Assembly (NCBI GenBank): GCA_015229095.1
Contig: JADGCE010000096.1
Location: forward strand, 1 to 10,242
Direction: 5' to 3'
DNA from: Magnetococcales bacterium
GTDB taxonomy: Bacteria; Pseudomonadota; Magnetococcia; Magnetococcales; Magnetaquicoccaceae
DNA length: 10,242 nucleotides
Part shown: one piece after another, positions 1-7,700 of the stretch
How the letters are laid out: each line of letters opens with the position of its first letter
How positions within the stretch are numbered: position 1 is the first letter of the stretch
The notes under the pieces: generated by a model
Databases searched by the model: none
The model's input: only the letters and a program-made list of their open reading frames with translations
Told to the model about the DNA's origin: nothing
Position numbers and translations under genes: made by a program

Positions 1-2
1 CC

Positions 3-416
3 CTAGCCCAGGCGTTCCAGGGCGATCAACCCCCACACCCCGGCCAGCAGCAGCAGGGCGACGAAAACGGCGGCAGAGCCGAGATCCTTGGCTTGGGCCG
101 AGAGGGGATGCCGCTCCGGGCCAAAACGGTCGATGGCCGCCTCAATGGCGGAGTTGAGCAGTTCGGTCACCAGGACCAATAGCAGGGAAGCCAGCAGCAG
201 GGCCCGCTGGCTGGCGTTCTCTCCCAGCCAGAAAACCACGGGCAGCAGCAGCACCGTCAATAGCAATTCCTGACGAAAAGCGGCCTCCTGCTGCCACGCC
301 GCCCGCAAACCCGCCATGGAATAGCCTACGGCACGGACAAGCCTCTGCATCCCCGTCGCTTTGCCGGGGCGCGGCGACTGCCCTGGCCCATGCTCCGTCC
401 CCTCTGTCGTTGGCAT
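3..416 (-). CDS. dgkA: Diacylglycerol kinase, DgkA family (small integral membrane lipid kinase)
   Basis: DgkA phosphorylates diacylglycerol with ATP in the inner membrane, recycling the lipid left by membrane-derived oligosaccharide or LPS modification. The protein shows the family signature clearly: a GYS..GLRAAW amphipathic N-terminus, EAAFRQE, then TELLNSAIEAAIDR, and AKDLGSAAV, with three hydrophobic helices. Counting from the ATG at 350, the residues matching E. coli E28, E69, N72, E76, K94 and D95 are E22, E63, N66, E70, K88 and D89, so the active site looks intact. The start is uncertain. The ATG at 350 gives 115 residues but has a poor ribosome site. The ATG at 416 gives 137 residues and has GGGAA about 8 bases upstream, so I chose it. 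Upstream ATGs at 431 and 458 are also in frame. The family is usually about 120 residues. The stop lies at the window's left edge, and the gene is transcribed away from the prfC cluster. Confidence 0.9.
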   Translation of the reverse strand: MPTTEGTEHGPGQSPRPGKATGMQRLVRAVGYSMAGLRAAWQQEAAFRQELLLTVLLLPVVFWLGENASQRALLLASLLLVLVTELLNSAIEAAIDRFGPERHPLSAQAKDLGSAAVFVALLLLAGVWGLIALERLG

Positions 417-737
417 CTTCTCTGTTCCCATCCTGCGCAGACATTGCGAGAGGGCCATCCTAACCGTCGACGCTGGCCAGCGCAATGGCACGCAGAGCAG
501 AGAGTGCCCATTATTCTTTTCCTTCCCCTGGCTTTCATTTTCGGTTAGGGTGTGCGGGTTCCGGCTTCCCCCCGGGTCGTGCGGCAAAAAAGGGGGGGCG
601 GAAAGTGGAGCCTGGATGCAGCAGCCGTTGCCCTGCGCGCAATGTTGGCTGACATGTTGCATCCTTCATCTTTAGACAGGGTGGGGGAAAGGGAGAGGGC
701 AATCTCTCTCGTCAACAGTCGTTGCGGAGACAGGTAT
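417..737. other. Divergent intergenic region between dgkA and the prfC cluster
   Basis: About 320 bases lie between the two transcription directions. Apart from the candidate dgkA promoter, I see runs of C (569-575) and G (592-598) that could pair loosely, and no convincing gene. Several short frames are open here, but none has a good ribosome site or a recognisable product. The promoter for the plus-strand genes should lie here too; I could not pick a good hexamer pair. Confidence 0.5.
510..538 (-). promoter_or_regulatory. Candidate promoter for dgkA
   Basis: Read on the minus strand, ATGAAA (538-533, 4 of 6 matches to the -35 consensus) and AATAAT (515-510, 5 of 6 matches to the -10) are separated by 17 bases. 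Transcription would begin near 503 and leave a leader of about 90 to 150 bases before dgkA. This is a pattern match only. Confidence 0.3.
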
Positions 738-905
738 ATGTTTTTAAAACTCAGAGAAGAATCAGCCGGTGCGTTCCGTTGGCAGCTCGTCAGACAATCG
801 CTCTCCCTGGTGGCCGCCATTTTTTGCTCCACGCTCCTGGTGGCACTCTTGTCCACATCGGTGCAAAAAGCAACTCATTTCATCCATCACTATCTCCGAT
901 GGTAA
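738..905 (+). CDS. Possible 55-residue single-pass membrane protein upstream of prfC
   Basis: An ATG at 738 is preceded by GGAG (725-728) at about 9 bases, a good ribosome site. The frame runs 55 codons to TAA, 24 bases before the prfC start. The product begins MFLKLREESAGAFRWQLVRQ, then has one hydrophobic stretch of about 20 residues (roughly 21-40, SLSLVAAIFCSTLLVALLST), and ends with a short His-rich tail, HFIHHYLRW. I do not recognise it. The ribosome site, the positive-then-hydrophobic layout and the tight spacing to prfC suggest a real small membrane protein, possibly co-transcribed. Against it: it is short, and small hydrophobic frames arise by chance. An overlapping frame with less sensible composition was left out. 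Confidence 0.4.
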   Translation: MFLKLREESAGAFRWQLVRQSLSLVAAIFCSTLLVALLSTSVQKATHFIHHYLRW

Positions 906-929
906 TACCTTGATGGCGCAGGGAAAACA

Positions 930-2513
930 ATGGTGGAAGAAGATCAACATCCAGTGCCTCTGCGGCGAACCTTTGCCATCATTTCCCACCCGGACGCCGG
1001 CAAAACAACCCTGACAGAAAAATTTTTGCTTTTCGGCGGTGCCATTCAATTGGCGGGTCGTGTCAAAGCGCGGGGACAGCAGCGCCTGGCACGCTCCGAC
1101 TGGATGAAGGTGGAACAGGAGCGGGGCATCTCCGTTACCGTCTCCGTGATGACCTACGAATACCAGGGGTTGACTTTCAACCTGCTGGATACCCCCGGCC
1201 ACGCCGATTTCAGTGAAGATACCTATCGCACATTGACTGCGGTGGATTCGGCCATCATGGTGATCGATGCGGCCAAGGGGATCGAATCGCAAACGCTCAA
1301 GCTGTTTGAGGTATGCCGGCTGCGCAATGTGCCCATCATCACCTTCATCAATAAAATGGATCGGGATGGTCGGGATCCCTTTGATCTCATGGATGAGATT
1401 GAGCAAAAACTGGCCCTGGAAGCGACCCCGGCCACCTGGCCCATCGGCATGGGGCGGGATTTTTTGGGCTGTTATGACCTGCTGCATGAACAGTTGCTCT
1501 TCATGGATCGCAGCGATGGGCGCGAAATTTTGCCCGGCGAAAGCTGTGCCGGTTTGCAGGATGACAAGCTGGATCGGCTGCTGCCCGCCGCCGCTGCGCA
1601 GACTTTGCGGGATGAAGTGGAGATGGCCAGAGCCCTCTGCCCCCCCTTTCGGTTAAACGCCTACCGGCAGGGACATATGACGCCTGTTTTTTTTGGCAGC
1701 GCCATCAATAATTTTGGTGTGCGCGAGCTGTTGCGCGGGGTGGCGGATCTGGCCCCATCCCCCCGCCCCCAGGAGGCGCGGGAACGGTTGGTGGATCCCC
1801 TGGAGGAGAAGGTTACCGGTTTTGTCTTTAAAATCCAGGCCAACATGGACCCCAACCATCGGGATCGGGTGGCCTTTGTCCGCCTCTGTTCCGGCCATTT
1901 TGTCCGTGGCATGAAAATGCGGCATGTCCGCACCGGCAAACTGCTGACCCTGCACAATCCCATGCTCTTTCTCGCCCAGGATCGGGGGTTGGCGGAGGAG
2001 GCATGGGCAGGCGATATTATCGGCATCCCCAATCATGGGGTATTGCGCATCGGCGACACCCTGACCGAGGGGGAAGATCTGCATTTTTTGGGCATTCCCA
2101 GCTTTGCGCCGGAATTTTTGCGCCGGGTGCGGGGAGACGATCCGTTGCGGGTCAAACATTTGGGGCGGACCCTGCTGCAACTGGGCGAAGAGGGGGCCGC
2201 GCGGGTTTTCAAGACAGAACTGGGGTCGGATTGGATTATCGGCGTGGTGGGTGGTCTGCAATTTGAGGTGCTGGCCGACCGCATTCGCACCGAATACAAC
2301 ATTCCGGTCCATCTGGAGTCGACCTCCATCCATACGGCCCGCTGGTTGGAGGCCGATGATCCCCGCACCCTCAAGCGGTTTGCCGAAGCCAATCTGGGGG
2401 AGATGGCCCAGGATCATGACGGTTGTCCCGTCTTTTTGGCACGCAATGCCTGGCGTCTGGACAATGCCATGAAAGAGTGGCCGCAGGTGCGCTTTCTCAA
2501 AATCAAAGAGTAG
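930..2513 (+). CDS. prfC: Peptide chain release factor 3 (RF3), translational GTPase
   Basis: RF3 is a cytoplasmic GTPase that drives RF1/RF2 off the ribosome after peptide release. The 527-residue product is full length (E. coli RF3 is 529) and has every G motif: P-loop SHPDAGKT (19-26), switch I RGIS (65-68), DTPGH (87-91) and NKMD (141-144). It keeps the typical RF3 phrases DFSEDTYRTL and WMKVEQERGISVTVSVM, and ends in VRFLKIKE, as the family does. The ATG at 930 is preceded by AGGGAA about 6 bases upstream. An ATG at 913 is out of frame. The TAG stop (2511-2513) is shared with the left end of a MITE-like element, which probably also provides transcription termination. No motif residues appear to be missing. 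Confidence 0.97.
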   Translation: MVEEDQHPVPLRRTFAIISHPDAGKTTLTEKFLLFGGAIQLAGRVKARGQQRLARSDWMKVEQERGISVTVSVMTYEYQGLTFNLLDTPGHADFSEDTYRTLTAVDSAIMVIDAAKGIESQTLKLFEVCRLRNVPIITFINKMDRDGRDPFDLMDEIEQKLALEATPATWPIGMGRDFLGCYDLLHEQLLFMDRSDGREILPGESCAGLQDDKLDRLLPAAAAQTLRDEVEMARALCPPFRLNAYRQGHMTPVFFGSAINNFGVRELLRGVADLAPSPRPQEARERLVDPLEEKVTGFVFKIQANMDPNHRDRVAFVRLCSGHFVRGMKMRHVRTGKLLTLHNPMLFLAQDRGLAEEAWAGDIIGIPNHGVLRIGDTLTEGEDLHFLGIPSFAPEFLRRVRGDDPLRVKHLGRTLLQLGEEGAARVFKTELGSDWIIGVVGGLQFEVLADRIRTEYNIPVHLESTSIHTARWLEADDPRTLKRFAEANLGEMAQDHDGCPVFLARNAWRLDNAMKEWPQVRFLKIKE

Positions 2514-2728
2514 GGCCTGTTGACATTCTAATCATTATTGACGGTAAAACAATTAGGGAGGTCCAGGAGGGGATTATCCCCTCCTGGTGGGGTGCGGGGC
2601 GAAGCCCCGCCATTCATTTCGGGGCTTCGCCCCGCACCCCACCAGAGGGCTCTGCCCTCTGGACACCCGCCGGGGGCCGTGACGGCCCCCAGGCCCCGGC
2701 AAAAATTTTTGGATGTCAACAGACCCTA
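2511..2728. mobile_element. MITE-like nonautonomous element with 18-bp inverted repeats and TA duplication
   Basis: The left end 2511-2528 and the reverse complement of the right end 2711-2728 match at 16 of 18 positions. The consensus is TA followed by GGGYCTGTTGACATYC. The outer TA on both sides fits a TA target duplication, as made by IS630/Tc1-mariner elements and by part of the IS5 family; I cannot decide which. The roughly 180 internal bases are a chain of palindromes with no coding capacity, so movement would need a transposase in trans. Removing the element and one TA would rejoin the prfC end as GAG TAG, so the stop codon reads the same with or without the insertion. It lies between the convergent prfC and GNAT genes. 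Confidence 0.75.
2563..2690. repeat. Four consecutive palindromes, possible bidirectional terminator
   Basis: Inside the element: (a) 2563-2587, a 25-base palindrome broken only at its centre, CCAGGAGGGG around ATTAT; (b) a perfect 26-bp stem, 2584-2609 with 2620-2645, around a 10-base loop, with CGGGGCTTCGCCCCGCACC in the right arm; (c) CCAGAGGGC (2642-2650) with GCCCTCTGG (2654-2662), loop TCT; (d) GGGGGCCGT (2672-2680) with ACGGCCCCC (2682-2690). Stem b would be very stable in RNA on either strand. Its place between convergent genes suggests it stops both transcripts, though no proper U tract follows. The AAAAATTTTT at 2701-2710 is the only A/T-rich run. Confidence 0.7.
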
Positions 2729-2733
2729 GAATT

Positions 2734-2754
2734 CAAGGGAATTATCCCCCCTGG
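2734..2754 (-). repeat. Palindromic module relic forming the GNAT gene end
   Basis: On the minus strand this reads CCAGGGGGGATAAT then TCCCTTG. It closely resembles the module at 6251-6271 inside the in-frame element (CCAGGGGGATAAT then CCCCCTGG). The GATAAT centre supplies the TAA stop of the GNAT gene, and the flank encodes its final QGG. Confidence 0.45.
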
Positions 2755-3770
2755 CGGGGCGGCAGCTGCCACTGGGCATGCCGGGTGGTGGTGCGAGGCA
2801 GCAGACCCAGGGGGGCATAAAAACCGGTGGCCAGTGCCGCACTGGTCCACAATCCCAACCGCCGGCCACCCTGGGCGCGCAGACGCTGGGCAGCGGCCCG
2901 CAGCAATCGGCTCCCCCAACCGTGGCCGCGCCACTCCGGATGGAGACCGATGGGACCAAAAAAGGCGGTGGATGGATGGGTGTCGCCCTGCAACAGGGCA
3001 AACCCCACCACCTCCTCCTGATATTCCAGCACCATAATGGCCTGACCGGGGGGATGAAACGCCGGAGGGCCCGCCCATCCATACCCATTGAAAGGTTCAT
3101 AGGCCGGATCGATCCGGTGCAGCACCTCGTGTTGCCAGCCGATGCTGAAATGGTCCCGCAGCAGTGCCGTCAAGCCCGGTTGATGATGCGGTGCATAGGC
3201 CGACAGGGTCGCGCCATCCCGCCAGGAGGGATTGACGGCAGGCACTGAGGGCTCTTCCCGGATGTCCATTTCCAGATAGATCTCCCCCGGTCGCCAACAG
3301 GCCCCGGTATGCTGGCAAAAGTGCTGCATGGCCTGCAGGCTGGCGGGAATACCCGGCCAGAGGCCGGCCCATTGCAGGGCCGTGGAGAGGCCGCGTTTGC
3401 CGGTTGCAGCCGCCTCTTCCAGGAGATGGTGCAGCAACAGACGCCCCAGGCCCCGTCGCTGCCAGGCGGGAACGATACAAAACAACTGTACCCACAACCA
3501 CTCCCCTTCCGGGGTGGCCGGATTGAGCCGCCGGTTGGCCAGGGCCAGGCCCACCCCCTCCCCTGCCTGGGTCAGGAGAATGCGGGAGCTGTCGGAAGGC
3601 CACAAAGAGGAGCCGAACAGCCGGTTGGCCAGATAATGGCTCGGCAACTGTTGGCCGTAGGGCAGGTCGGCCTGGGAAAAGGCCTGGTCATAGATTTGCC
3701 GGGCACTCTCCTGCCAACGGGGGTGCAAAGGCAGAATCTGGCAGGCATCGACCGGATGGGCAGCCGGCAT
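2742..3770 (-). CDS. Tandem GNAT-domain N-acetyltransferase
   Basis: The 342-residue product holds two GNAT acetyltransferase folds in a row, a layout shared with mycothiol synthase-like and some antibiotic- or peptide-acetylating enzymes. GNAT domains move an acetyl group from acetyl-CoA to an amine; the substrate cannot be told from sequence. The first domain (about 10-170) carries the CoA-binding motif A as LFCIVPAWQRRGLGRLL (QRRGLG at 104-109). The second (about 185-335) has IGLHPEWRGHGWGSRLL (RGHGWG at 281-286). Both motifs are intact, so neither domain is an obvious relic. Two starts are possible: GTG at 3776, overlapping the upstream HD gene stop as GTGA, and ATG at 3770, used here. 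A GGAGG-type site precedes both. The last codons and the TAA stop lie in a palindromic module (2734-2754). Confidence 0.85.
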   Translation of the reverse strand: MPAAHPVDACQILPLHPRWQESARQIYDQAFSQADLPYGQQLPSHYLANRLFGSSLWPSDSSRILLTQAGEGVGLALANRRLNPATPEGEWLWVQLFCIVPAWQRRGLGRLLLHHLLEEAAATGKRGLSTALQWAGLWPGIPASLQAMQHFCQHTGACWRPGEIYLEMDIREEPSVPAVNPSWRDGATLSAYAPHHQPGLTALLRDHFSIGWQHEVLHRIDPAYEPFNGYGWAGPPAFHPPGQAIMVLEYQEEVVGFALLQGDTHPSTAFFGPIGLHPEWRGHGWGSRLLRAAAQRLRAQGGRRLGLWTSAALATGFYAPLGLLPRTTTRHAQWQLPPRQGG

Positions 3771-3772
3771 GG

Positions 3773-4357
3773 TCACCCCCCCTCCCCCACAGCAGCGGCT
3801 TGTTCGCCATCAAAAAGCTCGGCAAAGCGGTGCAAAAAGGCCTGTTTGGCCTGTTCCGGGCCCCAGGCCTGGATCAGGGAGCTCTCCAGAGGTTCCGGCA
3901 TGGGGGCCCAGGGAGCCGGCTCCTGGCCCATCAGGGCTTTTTTTTCCGTGGCCAGCAACTGCAGATCCGCCTGTTTGATGGCGGTCGGCATGGGAAGCGG
4001 CAGGGCAAACCGCCGGGCGATCACCTGCATGAGTTGCGCCTCATATTGGGAAAAGATCGGCAAGACCTGCTTGATGGGCTGTGGCATGTCGGAAATGTAG
4101 GCCTCGGCGGCATCGTGGAGCAATCCCCAGCGGGCGTGCGCCGGGGCAACCACCCGGGAGACATGCACCGAATGTTCCGCCACGGAATAAAAACGGCGGC
4201 AGTGCCCATTGAAACGACAAAGCATGGCAAGGGAGTGGGCGATATCCTGGATCTCAATCTCCTCCGGGCGGGCATCCATGGGCCAAAACTGCCTGCCGGT
4301 AAAGGTTTGAATCCAGGCACCTCGACCTTCTCCCTCCGCCGATAACGGTTCAGACAT
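3773..4357 (-). CDS. HD-domain phosphohydrolase, YfbR-like (probable 5'-nucleotidase)
   Basis: This 194-residue protein has the metal-binding HD fold of YfbR-type deoxyribonucleoside 5'-monophosphatases. The ligand pattern is clear: SVAEHS (H62), LHDAAE (H81, D82, with E85), SDMPQP (D90, aligning with the GDLPTP of YfbR), and KQADLQLLATE (D131). Together these give the expected H...HD...D metal site plus the catalytic glutamate. It probably acts in the cytoplasm on nucleotides, but substrate specificity is inferred from resemblance only. The start is well supported: ATG at 4357 preceded by AAGGAG with 9 bases between. A longer upstream frame exists but has no ribosome site and runs into intergenic repeats. 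It is the first gene of a two-gene operon; its TGA overlaps the possible GTG start of the GNAT gene, which suggests translational coupling. Confidence 0.87.
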   Translation of the reverse strand: MSEPLSAEGEGRGAWIQTFTGRQFWPMDARPEEIEIQDIAHSLAMLCRFNGHCRRFYSVAEHSVHVSRVVAPAHARWGLLHDAAEAYISDMPQPIKQVLPIFSQYEAQLMQVIARRFALPLPMPTAIKQADLQLLATEKKALMGQEPAPWAPMPEPLESSLIQAWGPEQAKQAFLHRFAELFDGEQAAAVGEGG

Positions 4358-4512
4358 GCTGGGGTTCTCCTTCTGGAAAAGGGCGCAGAGGGGGGAGCAG
4401 AGCCTCCCCCGACTCCCCTCCTCCCCATGCTCTTTGGTCAACCCGGCCATGATGCGATGGCGCGCAGGCAAAGTCGATGGTTGCATCTATTTTCCTGGTA
4501 ATCAGCCCCTGC

Positions 4513-4534
4513 TGGGGTGCGGGGCGAAGCCCCG
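4513..4534. repeat. Fragment of the large palindromic module
   Basis: These 22 bases are identical to 2588-2609, the left arm of the 26-bp stem in the MITE-like element. They start TGGGGTGCGGGGCGAAG. The right arm is absent, so this is a solo arm or a decayed copy. GGGGGATCTTCTCCCC at 4544-4559 is a second weak palindrome next to it. Confidence 0.6.
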
Positions 4535-4612
4535 AACGGAGCGGGGGGATCTTCTCCCCAGGCCACCCCATCCCTGCCAAGGCGATTGCCCTGGGCGAGC
4601 CATTGGGCGACC

Positions 4613-4641
4613 TTCCCTCCAACAGACGGCACTGATATACT
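4613..4641 (+). promoter_or_regulatory. Candidate extended -10 promoter for the nuclease-helicase-like gene
   Basis: TGATATACT (4633-4641) has an extended -10 TGN followed by TATACT (5 of 6 matches). Seventeen bases upstream, the -35 is weak, TTCCCT (4613-4618). Transcription would start near 4648 and leave a leader of about 80 bases. Pattern match only. Confidence 0.35.
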
Positions 4642-4651
4642 GGTCGGCAAG

Positions 4652-4675
4652 TTTTGATCACTGTTTCGGTCATGC
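4652..4675. repeat. Relic resembling the terminal inverted repeat of the in-frame element
   Basis: TTTTGATCACTGTTTCGGTC followed by ATG's partner CAT resembles the reverse complement of the right end of the 6176-6305 element (GGCCTTGATCATCGTTTCGT, then CCAT). The match is about 17 of 24, with intact blocks TTGATCA, GTTTCG and CAT. I cannot find a matching second end, so this may be a decayed solo terminus or chance. Confidence 0.25.
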
Positions 4676-4727
4676 CTGGAAAGGGCGACAAGCCGCCTCC
4701 CCCCTCCACCCTTTTTTAAGCCTGAAC

Positions 4728-7700
4728 ATGTTACCCAGCCACTCCCATCTCCCCATCCTGCTGCAGCGTGGTCTGTTCAACGGGATCTCCCGTTTTGCCC
4801 AACTGGAGGCGCGGTTGGCCGCATTGCCCTCTGCGGAGGAGCAGTTTGTGGCCTTCGCGGTCTTTGCCGAAGCCTTTTTGGCCATCCGTACCCTGCCCCA
4901 GGCGGCGGAAATTTGGCCGGAAGGAAAAATTCCCCTGGAGGCGCGGAGACGCCATGCCCTGCCGGAGCGCATCCTCGGAGCCGATGGCATTTTTCGCACC
5001 CTGACCGGAGAGATCCACCCCTATCAGCTGCTCTTTCGCCCGCAACGCCCGCCCCTGAGCCGCAAAGAGGTGACCCCCTTTCTGGAACTGGCAGAACGGG
5101 TGCCCCAGCCCATGCTGTTCAGCAACTGCACCCTCCTGCCACCCCCCTTGCGCAACCATACGGGTTTTCACTGCGTCCTGGGCAACGATCTGGACCGTTT
5201 GAACAGCCGGGATTTTAACGCCATGCGCCGCTGGATGCAGGGTGGAGGGCTGCCCCTGGAGCGTCTGCCCCCCACCCCGCAGCAGGCCCGTTATGCGGCC
5301 ACCCTCCAGCCGCATTGGGAACAACAGGAGCGGTTGCTGGGGTTGGTGGCCCCCGGTGTGGGTGTGGAACTGCTGGCCCTCCAATGGGCCCAGGGGATGG
5401 GCAGTGGCCGTACCGTGCTGCTGCTCTCCCCCTCCCTGGCACACCTGCGTGAAACCCTGCTGCTCTGGCGTCGCCATGTGGTCGGCTCCGACCTGGTGAC
5501 CGCCTGGGTCCATGGCGAAGCCCCCGGTGCCACCGATGCCGCCCAGGTGCGGCAAGGGGATTGGGATCTGCCGCTGCTGACGGAGAGCGAAGGGGTGCGG
5601 CGTTTTCTGAATGGGCGTTTCCAGGGGGTGCGGGTGCTGATGGCCACCTACAGTGCCGCGCGCATTGTCGCCCGCGCCCTGGTTGGCTCCGCTCCCCTGG
5701 ACCTGGGCATCTTCCTGGAAAGCCAGGAGGGGATCGCCGATCCCTTCGCCCTGGAGGAGAGCAATCTGCCCCTGCGCAAACGGCTGTTGTTGAGCGCCAG
5801 CAGCCAACATGCCAGCACCAGCAGCCGGGATGCGGAGGGCGAGCCCAAACGCCTCTGGAATCTGGCGGAACACCCCCTGTACGGACCGGCAATCCCGGTG
5901 GCCCCCCTCGACAAGGCGGTGGCCGATGGGGTGGTGCGCCCCTGGCGGCTCTGCATGGCCATCGTTTCCCCGCAGACAACCCTCGGCGAAGAGGCGCAAC
6001 GTCTGCACATCTCAGCCGCCGCCTTGCCGATGCTGGTGGCCCGGAGCGGAGCCCGCCATGTGCAAGCCTACCATGGCAGCCCCCAGGAGGCCCGCGCCTT
6101 TGCAGAGCTGCCCCTGCGGCCATGGCAAAGCGGCGCCACAGTGGCAGAGACGCAGGAAGAGCCGCCGCAACCGCCGGCCTTGAGCATCGTTTCGCCCACA
6201 ACGGGGGCTTCTCCCCCAACCCCCACCAGGGACTCCGTCCCTGGACCCTGCCAGGGGGATAATCCCCCTGGACCCCTGGTAATGGACGAAACGATGATCA
6301 AGGCCCAACCGCCGGAACATCTGTCGCTCTGCCTGGAGGGATCGGCAACCGCCGCCGAACGGGAAGCCTTGCTGCGGCGTTATGGTCAGGCCGAACGGGC
6401 CATTCTCAACACAGCCCGCTGTTTGTCCGACGGCATCAGCCCCCCTGCCGCCGATCTGCTCTTTTTTTCGGCCTCGCCCAAAAAGGTCAAATGGGATGTG
6501 GCGCGGGCCATGGGGGCCATTTTAAGCCCATCTGCGGCACATTCGACCGAGCCCCCCGGCGCGACCCAGGCCTGGCTCTCCGTCCCCCTGGTGCTCGCCG
6601 CATCGCCTCCGGAGAGCCCTGTGGAGAGCCTCATGGAGCGCACTCTGGCCAGTGCCCAAACCCTGTGGGAGCTGCTGCAGGTGCTGCGGGAGCTGGACCC
6701 CAGTCTGGAAGAGCAGATTGTCCAGGCGGGGATGCGGTATGGAAAAACCGGGGCGTGGCCCAGCCATGGACTGGACGGCGAGGGAGATCCCTTGATGGAG
6801 CGGTTTGCCGTCGTCGGGGCCGACGACCTCCCGCCGGAGTGGCGCAGGCTGTTCTGGCAACAGTTTTTGTGGCAGATCACCTCCCCCTGGGATCGGCTCT
6901 TCGGCCAATGGCAGCAAAACCCGGAAGGAAAGGATGCGGCGCTGCAAGGATGGGTGGAGCAGCAGCGGCGGGCCTGTCGGAAAGGGATCCTGCGCAGCGA
7001 CCGGAAACTGCGCCTGCAACAGGCCGGCTTTGTCTGGGATCTGCAACAGGCCGCCTGGGACAACCAGTGGCAGGCGTTGCAGGCCTTCCATCGGCAGCAC
7101 GGCCATGGTCGGGTGCCGGAGCATTGGCCGGAAAATCCTGCCCTGGCAGAGTGGGCCAAACAGCAGCGTCAGCATTGGGCCAAAGGGTTGTTGTCCACTC
7201 AGCGCATGGAACGGCTGGATGCCCTGCACTTTTGCTGGAATCTGGAACAGGCCCGCTGGGAGGGGCAGTTCCATGCCTTTTTGCACTTCAGGCAACATCA
7301 GGGCCATGGCAAAATCCCGGAGCTCTGGCCGGAAAACCCTGCCCTGGCCTTTTGGGCCAAGGAGCAGCGCAAAGAGTACAGCCAGGGCAAGCTCGCCCCG
7401 GAACGCCAGAGTTTGCTGGAAGAGTTGGGCTTTTGCTGGGATCTGGAGGCCGCCTATTGGGAGGAGATGTTTGCCAGCCTGCAGCACTATCGTGAGATCC
7501 ATGGTCACTGTTTGCTGCCCCCCTCCTGGCCGGAAAATCCCCTGCTGGCCGATTGGGTGGGCAAACAACGGCGGGATTGGCGGGGGGGGCGCCTGTCGGA
7601 AGAGCGGATCTCCCGCCTGAATGGATTGGATTTTGTCTGGGATCCGGAGGAGAAAGCCTGGCAGGAGCAGTGGGCCCTGCTGGCAGAGTTTCATGCCGTC

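Larger units (their letters stand above)
4358..4727. other. Divergent intergenic region with repeat fragments
   Basis: This separates the HD/GNAT operon (minus) from the large nuclease-helicase-like gene (plus). It is open in the large gene's frame, but the translation is low quality, it lies antisense to the HD ribosome site, and it lacks homology-like motifs, so I treat it as noncoding. It holds a palindromic fragment shared with the 2511-2728 element, a candidate promoter, and an inverted-repeat-like relic, listed separately. Confidence 0.55.

Noticed and set aside
563..606. A possible terminator hairpin from the C run and the G run with AAAAAA between them
   Set aside because: The arms pair only loosely, no T tract follows on either strand, and no gene ends here.
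1653..2417. A 254-codon antisense frame within prfC
   Set aside because: prfC is unequivocal on the plus strand; the antisense product has no recognisable features.
4356..4727. An N-terminal extension of 124 codons, in frame and open, ahead of the nuclease-helicase-like gene
   Set aside because: It starts antisense to the HD gene's start and ribosome site, passes through repeat fragments and a candidate promoter, and has no family-like sequence. Recognisable homology starts after the ATG at 4728.
4731..6219. Long antisense frames (425 and 334 codons) over the nuclease-helicase core
   Set aside because: Low-complexity Gly/Gln/His or Arg/Pro/Gly-rich translations without ribosome sites, opposite a well-supported gene.
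4728..6700. An active restriction enzyme or helicase, hence a defence system
   Set aside because: The architecture fits, but the nuclease lysine, Walker A, DEAH and motif VI residues are missing, and no methylase or other defence gene is adjacent.
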